Notes under the pieces: model-generated
The model's database searches: none
Seen by the model: only the letters and a program-made list of their open reading frames with translations
What the model was told of the DNA's origin: nothing
Translations under genes and position numbers: made by a program
Shown: in pieces, positions 1 through 7,885 of the stretch
Layout of the letters: every line of letters begins with the position of its first letter
Position numbering within the stretch: position 1 is the stretch's first letter
Assembly (NCBI GenBank): GCA_023391155.1
Contig: JAEWBM010000057.1
Location: forward strand, 1 to 55,319
Direction: 5' to 3'
Length of the DNA stretch: 55,319 nt
Origin: Acidobacteriota bacterium
Lineage (GTDB): Bacteria > Acidobacteriota > Blastocatellia > Pyrinomonadales > Pyrinomonadaceae

Positions 1-552
1 GAACACCCCCGTCCCCGAAAGCATCGAGATCGAAGAACCCGCAACACCGGTAAGCCGCATCCCGACAAACTCGCCCGCCCCCAGCCAGGTTGCCGTGCGT
101 CGCCACGCGTCCTTCTCCTCGGCTCGCAACCGCAACAATTTTGCCGGCCAATATGACGAATGAAAATGGCACCCGGTTCGGTTATGGACCTTCGCCTCGT
201 CAAATTCATCCCTCAGCCGGGCCGCATATCTCCCGCTGCGGTTATCTGCCCAGGTCTTGATCGGCGTCGTCGGATCACCCTCCCGATCGACACCCACCAG
301 ACTGTGCCAAAATGCACACGCCGCGATCGCATTTATGCTCCGATCTGCTTTCGAATGTACTTCGTCGATAACATCGACCACCAGCTTGAATAACGCATCG
401 GCATCCAGCTCCGACCCGCGGCCCGCAACCGTCCGCATACGGCTCTCCCTTCGAGCAAGAGTGCTTCTGATAAACCTTCCGCGGCCGTCAAAAAGCGCAC
501 CTCGAACGCTCGACGAGCCAATATCCAATCCGAGTATTAGATCCTTCTTCAC
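1..552 (-). CDS. FGGY-family carbohydrate kinase, N-terminal part (runs off the window)
   Basis: An open frame starting at a GTG (550-552) gives 184 residues and continues past the left edge. The N-terminus has the sugar-kinase phosphate-1 loop (LDIGSSSVRGALFD). Further on come HSLVGVD and IKTWADNRS, then a GCHFHSSYWPAKLL stretch, all characteristic of the first domain of FGGY kinases, closest in style to gluconate- or xylulose-type enzymes. The family phosphorylates sugars or polyols with ATP in the cytoplasm; the substrate cannot be fixed from this fragment. No good Shine-Dalgarno precedes the GTG, so the start is uncertain. It is the last gene read on the minus strand, after the Mpo1-like gene, with a 77-bp gap that may or may not separate operons. 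Confidence 0.8.
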   Translation of the reverse strand, partial: MKKDLILGLDIGSSSVRGALFDGRGRFIRSTLARRESRMRTVAGRGSELDADALFKLVVDVIDEVHSKADRSINAIAACAFWHSLVGVDREGDPTTPIKTWADNRSGRYAARLRDEFDEAKVHNRTGCHFHSSYWPAKLLRLRAEEKDAWRRTATWLGAGEFVGMRLTGVAGSSISMLSGTGVF

Positions 553-592
553 TTAAAAAAATAGCTGCCGAATCCGCTCCGACAGCCGTTAT

Positions 593-620
593 CACTTATC
601 ACCTATAACTTTTCACTTAT
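593..620. repeat. Short imperfect AT-rich repeat (TCACTTAT-like)
   Basis: Between the sugar kinase and the Mpo1-like gene there are two copies of TCACTTAT with CACCTATAAC between them. It is a small low-complexity stretch; no function is apparent. Confidence 0.35.
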
Positions 621-629
621 TCCGGAACC

Positions 630-935
630 TCAGCCTTTTATGCCGACGACCTTCTTAAACCACCAGCGAAGCCCCACGAACAGAAACCGCCAATCTTTGA
701 AAAACTCGGGCGGCTTCCCTTCAAAGTAATGGCCGATGAACTGCAGTATCCATCCGATCACAAAGAGTGCCAATGCGGCCATCCACAGACCGCTAACGAA
801 AAAGCAGAAGGGGATCATCAGGATCGAGACCGCGATCATCGGAATTCCGAAGCTGTGCGTCAGCCGGTTTATCGGGTGCTCGTGGCTCTTTGCATATTCA
901 TCGATCCACTCGTCCCAACTGCGTCCTCCCATCAT
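630..935 (-). CDS. Mpo1-like (DUF962) membrane protein
   Basis: A 101-residue protein starting at the ATG at 935, which has a strong GGAGG about 8 bases upstream inside the end of folA; a longer in-frame extension exists but overlaps folA and lacks family similarity. Features of the DUF962/Mpo1 family are visible: the HPxNRxxH block followed by GIP near residues 17-27, two hydrophobic helices, and the IGHYFEGKPP block. In yeast, Mpo1 is an iron-dependent dioxygenase acting on 2-hydroxy fatty acids at the ER membrane; the bacterial role is not established, so this is family transfer only. The start overlaps the folA stop codon (ATGA), indicating translational coupling. Confidence 0.85.
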   Translation of the reverse strand: MMGGRSWDEWIDEYAKSHEHPINRLTHSFGIPMIAVSILMIPFCFFVSGLWMAALALFVIGWILQFIGHYFEGKPPEFFKDWRFLFVGLRWWFKKVVGIKG

Positions 936-1423
936 GGCACTACCTCCGTTTTCTTGATGTACTCCGCAACGGACAAGCCTTCGTCTAGTTCGATGCGGTC
1001 TTGAGCTTTGAACCCGTTCAAAAAATCTTCCGGCATATATACATCCGCGTCTTCGACTGTTTCGGGTATCTCCGTCACGAGCCACTTGTCGATCACGTCC
1101 GCAAAATTTTCGTAAGTCTTGGCACCCCCGATCAGGTACGCATCGCACCTCAGGTATTCGGCGAGCGAAAGCACCTCTTCTTTACTTTTTAATTGAATAA
1201 CCCCAGGCTCCGGCTCGACATTTCGGCTTCGGCTAAGGACGATATTCAGCCGACCGGGCAGAGGTTTCCCGATCGATTCCCACGTATTGTATCCCATCAC
1301 AACGGCATTGCCGGTCGTGGTTCTCTTAAAAAACTTGAGGTCTGCCGGATAGTGCCACGGCAGCTTGCCGCCCTTACCGATGGCGAGATTTTTTGCGACC
1401 GCAACTATTCCGATCATCGCCAT
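932..1423 (-). CDS. folA: Dihydrofolate reductase
   Basis: At 163 residues the length is normal for bacterial DHFR. It reduces dihydrofolate to tetrahydrofolate with NADPH in the cytoplasm. Diagnostic blocks: AIGKGGKLPWHYPADLKFFK with the catalytic acidic residue in PADL, GYNTWESIGKPLPGR for NADPH binding, the SRS turn, and the IGGAKTYE loop. The start codon overlaps the DUF2071 stop by one base (TAATG) and its end overlaps the next gene by four, so selB, DUF2071, folA and the Mpo1-like gene form one coupled operon. No thymidylate synthase gene, the usual neighbour, is present. Confidence 0.96.
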   Translation of the reverse strand: MAMIGIVAVAKNLAIGKGGKLPWHYPADLKFFKRTTTGNAVVMGYNTWESIGKPLPGRLNIVLSRSRNVEPEPGVIQLKSKEEVLSLAEYLRCDAYLIGGAKTYENFADVIDKWLVTEIPETVEDADVYMPEDFLNGFKAQDRIELDEGLSVAEYIKKTEVVP

Positions 1424-2133
1424 TATTGCCCTAACCTCAGTGTCTTCCCCTTGTAAACCGCGATCTCAGACCCCTTCGCTAGAACAACAGAAAACGGCTG
1501 CTCGTGATTAAGAAAACGGAACCGGTCGCCATAGGTGCATCCGAAGTCGACATTTATATGTGGGTTCACTGCTTCGTAAAGCTCCCACTTTGGATGCTCG
1601 ACCTTGTATTCGCTGGTTCGCGTGTCACTGTGCCTGGTGTAACCCCAATAGTGTTCGATGATGAATTCCTCATGCGAGCCCTCGTCCGGCACGCCCAGGT
1701 TCTCACCGCTCTCTACACTGATCGAATTCAGGCAGCCCCCCTTTTCCAATGAATACCGAACATGCAGCGCGTCACGAAAATGCGACATCGTCCACCGCTG
1801 ATACGGCTCGCCGTAAAGCATCCGTGCGATCAACGCTATCGCTCCCCGAGGAACTATCTCCTTTACAAAAACTACGCCCCGGCGAACTTCACCCTCGGCT
1901 TCACGCCGCACATAAAATCGAAGATTTACCTCCTCAAAATTAATGTGGAACGGAACCAGAAATTCCAAGACCCGGGTGTCCAGAAACATAAATCCGACCA
2001 GGCTGACAAAGCATTTTCCTTCGAAAAGGTCGAGTTCGGTTCCCGCAGGCACAAGCGGTTCAAGCACGGCAGGCTGTACCTCATAATTGGCCATTATCAG
2101 ATCTCGCCACTCCGCTGTCAGAAACTTTTTCAT
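1423..2133 (-). CDS. YqjF-like DUF2071 protein
   Basis: A 236-residue protein starting with the family's typical FLTAEWRDLIMANYEV sequence, followed by the LEPLVPAGTELDLF block and the FEEVNLRFYVRR block, all hallmarks of DUF2071 (B. subtilis YqjF). The family has an acetoacetate-decarboxylase-like beta fold but no proven activity; function is unknown. The start codon overlaps the selB stop (ATGA, four bases) and the stop overlaps the folA start, so it is translated in tight coupling with both. Confidence 0.85.
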   Translation of the reverse strand: MKKFLTAEWRDLIMANYEVQPAVLEPLVPAGTELDLFEGKCFVSLVGFMFLDTRVLEFLVPFHINFEEVNLRFYVRREAEGEVRRGVVFVKEIVPRGAIALIARMLYGEPYQRWTMSHFRDALHVRYSLEKGGCLNSISVESGENLGVPDEGSHEEFIIEHYWGYTRHSDTRTSEYKVEHPKWELYEAVNPHINVDFGCTYGDRFRFLNHEQPFSVVLAKGSEIAVYKGKTLRLGQ

Positions 2134-4049
2134 AGTATCTGCCGCTTATCTCCAACGCGGACCGTTACTCGTTCGCGGTCGAAATATTCAAGCAAAGGTA
2201 TAGCATATTTTCGAGATATACCCGCAATGTCCTTAAACCGCGGCACGTCGATCAGGCGATCTTCCGATTCCTCCGCAAATTGCTTGAGCTTCGCTTTCAG
2301 GTCCTCGACTACCGTGGACGCAAAATAGAATTCTTCCGTCACCTTCACGATCTCGCCGCTCTTTACAGCGAGGGCAAAAACGCCTCGCGCCTTTTCCGAT
2401 GTGACGCCCGAGCGTCTCCCGGCTTCTGCCAAAGCATCTTGCAGCTTTGCCGGCCCTAGGCCGGCTTCCCTATAGACGGCAACTATCGCATCTCGAGCCC
2501 GTTCTTCATCCCCGCTAAGTTCGATCGAGTGTGACCGTAGCCGCACCACATCGCCCTCCGCTGCGAGCCGCCCATCGGCCGCAAGCCGCTCGATGACGCC
2601 GTTCATCACCGGCAACGAAAGGCGTTTACCCACCACGTCGCGCAACGCCTCCCTCGATATACCCGCGGCTAGCGGTTCTTGCCCGTGAAACGCTTCAACA
2701 GCAGCCACGGCCCGTTCGCTTAGTTCGTCAAAACTCTCCCGTGACATTAAAACGGGGCCAACCTCGATGACAGCTTTCTGTGTTACTAAATTCGCGATGG
2801 ATTCGATCAAGATGTCTTCCCGCCAACCGGTCTGCTGCGCGAGCTCAACGCGCTCCATGCCCGGCTCTCCCACCGAACCTAAGAAAGCTCTAACAGTTTC
2901 TGCGGGATCATCCCGCCCTTGCATTAGCCTAGACAAGAATTCCCTATGTCTCGCGTGCCCGGCACGCTTGATCTTGTGGGCATGCGGCAGCAGTACCTCG
3001 CCGCCTGCGATCGTAGCTTGCGGCGAATAGCTTCGGATGACGAAACGTTGGTTCATCAGGCCCGCGACGGGGGACTCCAGCCGGACCTGAACAAGCCCCG
3101 ATCCTCCCTGCGGGATCTCACCGTCCGCCTCTAAAACTACCAGTCTCGCCAGCACCTCGGCGGTTTCGATGTGCACCCGCACACGCTGCCGCGAACGCAG
3201 CGGCTTTTTGATGTCCCCTAATGCCTCAACACGCGCGTCAAACATCTGAGTCGGTTGTAAGCGTGACGGCGGTGCGATCGCCATCCCTCGACTCACCTCG
3301 TCATGATCAATACCCGCCAGGTTTACCGCCACTCGCTGCCCCGGCGTTGCCCGGTCAACCTGCCGTCCGTGAGTTTGCAGCCCACGGATCCTAACCCGAC
3401 GCCGCTGCGGCAATATCTCCACATCCGACCCCGTCACCAGTTCCGCTCCCGACAATGTTCCGGTGACGACCGTCCCAAATCCTCGCAACGCAAAACTGCG
3501 GTCGATCGGCAAAAAGGGAACGTGGCGGTCACGCCGTTCGGGAATGCGTTTAGCGATAGAATCAAGAGCCCGTTTTACCTCCTCGAAACCCTTTCCGGTA
3601 ACTGAGCTTGTCTCGATTATCGGAGAGCCCTCAAGAAACGAACCCGCGACCAGTTCCTCCGCTTCAAGCCGGGCAAGCTCAAGTGTTTCCGTATCGGCAA
3701 GGTCTGTTTTTGTGAGAACGACCATCCCCGCACCCAGCCCCAGCAGCCGGCAGATCTCGAAATGCTCCCGCGTCTGCGGCATCACCCCTTCGTCGGCCGC
3801 GATCACCAGCATCACGATATCGATGCCGGTCGCCCCCGCGAGCATATTCTTTACGAATCGTTCGTGCCCGGGCACGTCGATGAACGCAAAATGGTCTTCG
3901 CCGGAGGTAAGCTCCGCAAAACCGATGTCGATCGTGATCCCGCGCTGCTTCTCTTCCGGTAGCCGGTCTGCGTCCGTCCCCGTCAGCGCCCGAACCAAGG
4001 CGGTCTTCCCGTGATCGATATGCCCCGCTGTGCCGACAACTATCTCCAT
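2130..4049 (-). CDS. selB: Selenocysteine-specific translation elongation factor SelB
   Basis: A 639-residue translational GTPase. G1 is GHIDHGKT (9-16), the switch region carries RGITID, G3 is DVPGH (58-62) and G4 is TKTD (113-116). An EF-Tu-like domain 2/3 and a C-terminal tail of winged helices follow, ending in the SelB-type RVTVRVGDKRQIL. SelB delivers selenocysteyl-tRNA to UGA codons next to a SECIS hairpin. Its presence means the organism probably makes selenoproteins, but selA, selD and the selC tRNA are not in this window. First gene of the selB, DUF2071, folA, Mpo1-like operon. A hairpin lies just upstream (4071-4091). Confidence 0.95.
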   Translation of the reverse strand: MEIVVGTAGHIDHGKTALVRALTGTDADRLPEEKQRGITIDIGFAELTSGEDHFAFIDVPGHERFVKNMLAGATGIDIVMLVIAADEGVMPQTREHFEICRLLGLGAGMVVLTKTDLADTETLELARLEAEELVAGSFLEGSPIIETSSVTGKGFEEVKRALDSIAKRIPERRDRHVPFLPIDRSFALRGFGTVVTGTLSGAELVTGSDVEILPQRRRVRIRGLQTHGRQVDRATPGQRVAVNLAGIDHDEVSRGMAIAPPSRLQPTQMFDARVEALGDIKKPLRSRQRVRVHIETAEVLARLVVLEADGEIPQGGSGLVQVRLESPVAGLMNQRFVIRSYSPQATIAGGEVLLPHAHKIKRAGHARHREFLSRLMQGRDDPAETVRAFLGSVGEPGMERVELAQQTGWREDILIESIANLVTQKAVIEVGPVLMSRESFDELSERAVAAVEAFHGQEPLAAGISREALRDVVGKRLSLPVMNGVIERLAADGRLAAEGDVVRLRSHSIELSGDEERARDAIVAVYREAGLGPAKLQDALAEAGRRSGVTSEKARGVFALAVKSGEIVKVTEEFYFASTVVEDLKAKLKQFAEESEDRLIDVPRFKDIAGISRKYAIPLLEYFDRERVTVRVGDKRQIL

Positions 4050-4070
4050 TCTCTGACCCCAAACACCGAA

Positions 4071-4091
4071 CCGCCCTGATATTGAGGGCGG
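4071..4091. other. Hairpin between the DUF2442 gene and selB
   Basis: Perfect 7-bp stem CCGCCCT/AGGGCGG with a 7-base loop. On the minus strand it lies after the DUF2442 stop and 22 bases before the selB start. The following bases (TTCGGTGTTT) are only weakly T-rich, so it could be a weak terminator or a selB leader structure. Confidence 0.4.
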
Positions 4092-4121
4092 CCCGCTGCT
4101 AGTTACTCTAAATTGAACTAC

Positions 4122-4364
4122 CTACCGCAGCCGCAGCAGGTTCTCGACCGATACGTCCTCGTCTATCGCTTCCCAGCGAATGCCCAGCCCCCCGCCGATC
4201 AGCCGCCAGTTCTTCCGCTCCTCAGGTGTCGCACGCTCGAGCCGCGGAAACCAGTCCAGCGGAACCGAAACCGCGCGGCCGTCCGCCAACGCCACCCGCA
4301 GCGCGTCATCACTGCATAGAACGTCAACCGCCAGCGGCCTGATATTTGATGATGAAATGCCCAT
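4122..4364 (-). CDS. DUF2442 protein
   Basis: An 80-residue protein of the DUF2442 type: a strand carrying LRVALADGRAVSVPLDWFPRL, then the TPEERKNWRL helix and the GLGIRWEAIDEDVSVENLL end, the family's standard pattern. The family is often found beside DUF4160 as a possible toxin-antitoxin-like pair, but no DUF4160 gene is present here, so this one stands alone. A possible minus-strand promoter (TTGCCG, 18 bp, TATCTT at 4376-4405) sits directly upstream, giving a very short leader. Function is unknown. Confidence 0.8.
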   Translation of the reverse strand: MGISSSNIRPLAVDVLCSDDALRVALADGRAVSVPLDWFPRLERATPEERKNWRLIGGGLGIRWEAIDEDVSVENLLRLR

Positions 4365-4420
4365 CCGTTGAAATAAAGATAGCCTTAGTTTAACGGCCTC
4401 GGCAACGGCCCGGGTGACGA

Positions 4421-6550
4421 TTACGCCGCATTGCCGTTCTCGCTCTCGTACTGCTCAAGTTTCCGATAAAGCGTCTTCCGTCCTATCTCAAGCAACCGCG
4501 CAGCCTTTGATTTATCACCCTCGGTATAGTCCAGCGTCGCCTCGATTATTTGCTTTTCGACCTCTTCCATCGAGGAAGGCAGCGCGACCTCGATCGCAAA
4601 ATCGCGTCCGTCGGCGGCTGCCCGGGCACGTTCATCCCGCACGTGGGCATTCGCCTTAAAGGCGCTCAGGCCGATCGCCTCGGGCAGGTCCTCAAGCTCG
4701 ATCTGCCTGCCGGATGCGATGATCACCGCCCGCTCGATCGCGTTCTCAAGTTCCCGTACGTTGCCGGGCCAATCGTAATTGACCAATGCCCTCAAGGCGT
4801 CCTTTGCAATACCCGGGATAAAACGTCCGGTCTTTTCCTTGTACCGCTCGAGAAAGTGAAATACGAGGGGGTGGATGTCCTCTATCCTCTCCCGCAGCGG
4901 CGGCAGCGTGATCGGAAACACCGAAAGCCGGTAAAAAAGGTCGCTGCGGAAACGGTTCTCCTTGACCGCCTGCTCCAGATCAACATTGCTCGCCGCCACG
5001 ACACGAACGTCGGTCTTGATAACATTGTTTCCGCCGATCCGGGTAAGCTCGCCGTCCTGCAGCACCCTCAGTAGCCGCACCTGGGCCTGCATCGACATCT
5101 CGCCGATCTCGTCCAGAAAGAGCGTGCCGCCGTCCGCCTCTTCAAACCGCCCGCGCCGCTGGGTGCGAGCATCTGTAAATGCTCCCTTCTCATGGCCGAA
5201 CAGCTCCGCCTCAAGCAATGTCTCGGGTATCGCGCCGCAGTTGATCTTCACATACGGCTTTCCTTCCCTTCCGGAATTGAAGTGGATCAGGTTCGCAAGC
5301 AATTCCTTACCCGTTCCGCTCTCGCCCTGGATCAACACCGTCGTCGAGGTATTGGCAACGTTATGAGCAAGTTCGATCGCTCTGAGGATGGAGGGCGCTT
5401 GCCCAATGATCTCGCTGCTCCGCTGATAGAGTTCGCTCTTTAGCCGCATCACCTCAGCCGAGAGCTGGTCCCGCTCGAGTGCGGTCCCGATCTGGTCCGC
5501 TATGCCCTCTACCAATGCCACGTCGTGGTCCTGAAAGTTGACGGCACTGCTCCACACAAATCCGAGCAGCCCGAACGTGGTACCGCCGACCCGCACAGGC
5601 GTCAGCAGCGCCGCCTTTCCGCCGAGCGTCTTGTTAAAGACCAACCGTATCGCCAAAGGCAATTCCGAATCCGTAACCGGCAATGTCTTCCCGTCCCGGA
5701 TCAAAGCGCTCACCGCCGGAAATGTGTCTATCTTGAGCGACTTGCCGTGCGATTCGACCATCTTTAGCAACCGCCCCGGCTTTACCCCCTCGGCCGACTT
5801 GAAACTCGCAAGCGAGATACGCTCCCCGGCCTCATCAACTACGCCAAGAGCGCCATAATCCGCCCCTACCAAGCTGATCGCACGTTCCAACGCGCGTGCC
5901 GACACCTCGTTAAAGTCCGAGTGCGAGTTGAGCGTGTTCGCGATCTCAAGCAACGCGTTCGTGCGGCGGGTCTCTTGCTCCTGAGCAACGAACAGCCGCG
6001 TGTATTGGTACCCGATGGCCAGTTGCTGTGCTATCGATTCCAGAAACTGAACCTCCTCGTCCAGCCAAGCACGGGGACGCTTCGTATCGTGCAGCCCCAG
6101 CAGGCCGATCACATCGCCGCTTAGCGATATTGGGATGATCAACAGCGACCGAGTCTCAAGGGCCTTTGCAAAGAACTTCAGCGTCGCGTCTTTTGCCTTC
6201 GAGGTATCATCGATTCGGATTGGTTTTGATATGTCGAATTGTTCTGACAACCGCTTTGCATCGATGGGGATCACCGTTCCGATGCTCGAAGGAATGCGTG
6301 AATCCCGCCTCCATTCGTGACTTATCTCCAGCTCTTTTCCGGAAATTAGCTGCAAAACGTCGCACCGGTCAGCCTCAAGCATCCTCCCGATCTCTGAAAC
6401 GACAACGTTCAAAAACCGTTGTATATCAATGCTTTCCGGCAAGTCGCGGGCGAGCCTCTCGATGATCGCTTCGCGTGCTTCGTGCATTCGCACCTTTCGC
6501 TCAAGCGAGAGCCGCTGCGGGGATTCGGTGTCGTGGATGGAATTCGGCAT
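4421..6550 (-). CDS. Sigma-54-dependent transcriptional activator with two GAF domains
   Basis: 709 residues. Two GAF sensor domains (about 35-195 and 205-360) precede an AAA+ domain with Walker A GESGTGKE (409-416), Walker B TLFLDEIGEM, R-finger region and WPGNVRE, and a Fis-type helix-turn-helix (about 662-705, with SKAARLLEIGRKTLYRKL). The architecture resembles NorR/FhlA-class activators that sense small molecules without a receiver domain. The sigma-54 contact loop reads GAFTDA (456-461) rather than GAFTGA. No sigma-54 promoter was recognised nearby, so targets are unknown. The gene is 83 bp downstream of the TPR lipoprotein gene on the same strand. Confidence 0.92.
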   Translation of the reverse strand: MPNSIHDTESPQRLSLERKVRMHEAREAIIERLARDLPESIDIQRFLNVVVSEIGRMLEADRCDVLQLISGKELEISHEWRRDSRIPSSIGTVIPIDAKRLSEQFDISKPIRIDDTSKAKDATLKFFAKALETRSLLIIPISLSGDVIGLLGLHDTKRPRAWLDEEVQFLESIAQQLAIGYQYTRLFVAQEQETRRTNALLEIANTLNSHSDFNEVSARALERAISLVGADYGALGVVDEAGERISLASFKSAEGVKPGRLLKMVESHGKSLKIDTFPAVSALIRDGKTLPVTDSELPLAIRLVFNKTLGGKAALLTPVRVGGTTFGLLGFVWSSAVNFQDHDVALVEGIADQIGTALERDQLSAEVMRLKSELYQRSSEIIGQAPSILRAIELAHNVANTSTTVLIQGESGTGKELLANLIHFNSGREGKPYVKINCGAIPETLLEAELFGHEKGAFTDARTQRRGRFEEADGGTLFLDEIGEMSMQAQVRLLRVLQDGELTRIGGNNVIKTDVRVVAASNVDLEQAVKENRFRSDLFYRLSVFPITLPPLRERIEDIHPLVFHFLERYKEKTGRFIPGIAKDALRALVNYDWPGNVRELENAIERAVIIASGRQIELEDLPEAIGLSAFKANAHVRDERARAAADGRDFAIEVALPSSMEEVEKQIIEATLDYTEGDKSKAARLLEIGRKTLYRKLEQYESENGNAA

Positions 6551-6633
6551 CGTGTATCGTTAATTTGCGACGCGAGCGCGCGAATGTCAAGTTGATACAA
6601 CGCCACCGTAGGTGTGTAATATCGCGACAGTGA

Positions 6634-7476
6634 TCAATTTCTGGGTCGATTTGCCGCAGGAGGGGTAGGTTTCGGCTTCGCAGGGGTTGCTGTTGCCTTT
6701 GGCGACGCGGTCGGTGAGGGCTCGGGCGACGGTTCGGTGCCGTCCGGAGCGGGTGTCGGTTTCTTCTTCAGATAGTCCGGCAGCTCGGTAAACGTTATTC
6801 GTTTCTGCCCGGCCTCTGCCTGTTCAAGCAGCTCTTCCGCGTGCAGATTTTGCGGATCGGCCTCGATCGCCTTCTTCAGTGCCGCGACGGCCTCGCTGTA
6901 TTTCGCCAGCTTGATCAGAACAGTGCCGAGTTCCGTGTGATACTCGGTCTCCTCCGGATGCAGCTTCACCGCTTCTCGCAATGCCTTCGCCGCATCCTGG
7001 TCCTCGTTCAGCTTGCTGTACGCGCGGCCCATGTTGTAATAAGCCGCGTGATCATCGGGGTTGGCGTCGGTACGTTTCTTATACCGCTCGACAGCACGCT
7101 CAAATGCGATCACAGAGTTTGATTTATCCTTCTTTTCAGAATTATCGTTTCCGGTCTCCTCTTCTACAGGCGTCTCACCCTCCGCAAGAGCGATCTGCTG
7201 GCTAAACTCGACCAGGGAATAGGCTATCCCGAGATGGAAATACGCATCGGCGTTGTCCGGGTCCAGCTTTACGGCCTGATTAAGAGCATCGATCGCCTTT
7301 TCCGTCTCGCCGATGTCCAAAAATCTGCGCCCTTCGCTCACTGCGGTCGCCGCGTCGGTATATTGCTGAACTTCGTTGGATTCACCGGGAGCCGCGGACG
7401 GCACCTCCGGCTCGGCCTCGCCGCAGGCAGCGGCAAAGATAGCAAGCAGAATAAGTAAAGTTCCGGTCAGCTTCAT
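6634..7476 (-). CDS. TPR-repeat lipoprotein
   Basis: 280 residues. The N-terminus is a lipoprotein signal (hydrophobic stretch then FAAAC, Cys18), predicting a lipid-anchored envelope protein. At least three to four TPR motifs follow (for example the FLDIGETEKAIDALNQAV and AYYNMGRAYSKLNED segments). The tail from about residue 235 is Pro/Thr/Ser-rich and low-complexity. TPR lipoproteins act as assembly or scaffold factors; no partner can be named. It is 19 bp downstream of the HIT gene and likely co-transcribed with murA and the HIT gene. Confidence 0.85.
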   Translation of the reverse strand: MKLTGTLLILLAIFAAACGEAEPEVPSAAPGESNEVQQYTDAATAVSEGRRFLDIGETEKAIDALNQAVKLDPDNADAYFHLGIAYSLVEFSQQIALAEGETPVEEETGNDNSEKKDKSNSVIAFERAVERYKKRTDANPDDHAAYYNMGRAYSKLNEDQDAAKALREAVKLHPEETEYHTELGTVLIKLAKYSEAVAALKKAIEADPQNLHAEELLEQAEAGQKRITFTELPDYLKKKPTPAPDGTEPSPEPSPTASPKATATPAKPKPTPPAANRPRN

Positions 7477-7495
7477 AATTTATGGGAGCTCACGA

Positions 7496-7846
7496 TCAAC
7501 CCGGAGGAAATACAAATGTACGTCCGCCAAGCAGATGTACATGCAAATGGAACACAGTCTGGCCGCCGTCGGCGTTCGTATTGATAACGACCCGATACCC
7601 GTCCTCGGCAAATCCTTTCTCTCGCGCGATCGCAGCCGCCCGGAGCAGCAAATGCCCGAGCACCTCTCCATCGTCCTTAGATGCTTTATCGAGCGATTCG
7701 ATATGCCTTTTCGGCACTACTAAAATATGCGTCGGGGCCTGCGGACTGATGTCGTTAAAAGCGACCGACCGGTCGTCTTCCGCGACTTTGTCAGACGGGA
7801 TCTCACCTGCAACTATCTTGCAGAATAGGCAATCTTCGTTTCCCAT
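7496..7846 (-). CDS. HIT-family (HINT-type) nucleotide hydrolase
   Basis: 116 residues, the normal size for HINT/PKCI-like proteins. The N-terminal zinc-type CLFC (6-9), the conserved PTHILVVPK block, and the C-terminal histidine triad HLHVH (100-104) followed by LLGGR are all present. HINT enzymes hydrolyse purine nucleoside phosphoramidates in the cytoplasm. It lies between murA (39 bp upstream) and a TPR lipoprotein gene (19 bp downstream) on the same strand. Confidence 0.95.
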   Translation of the reverse strand: MGNEDCLFCKIVAGEIPSDKVAEDDRSVAFNDISPQAPTHILVVPKRHIESLDKASKDDGEVLGHLLLRAAAIAREKGFAEDGYRVVINTNADGGQTVFHLHVHLLGGRTFVFPPG

Positions 7847-7885
7847 AGCGATATCGATTATTAAAGCACAACGGGCGATGTAATG

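Noticed and set aside
936..1148. N-terminal extension of the Mpo1-like gene
   Set aside because: It overlaps folA, and a strong GGAGG directs the start at 935.
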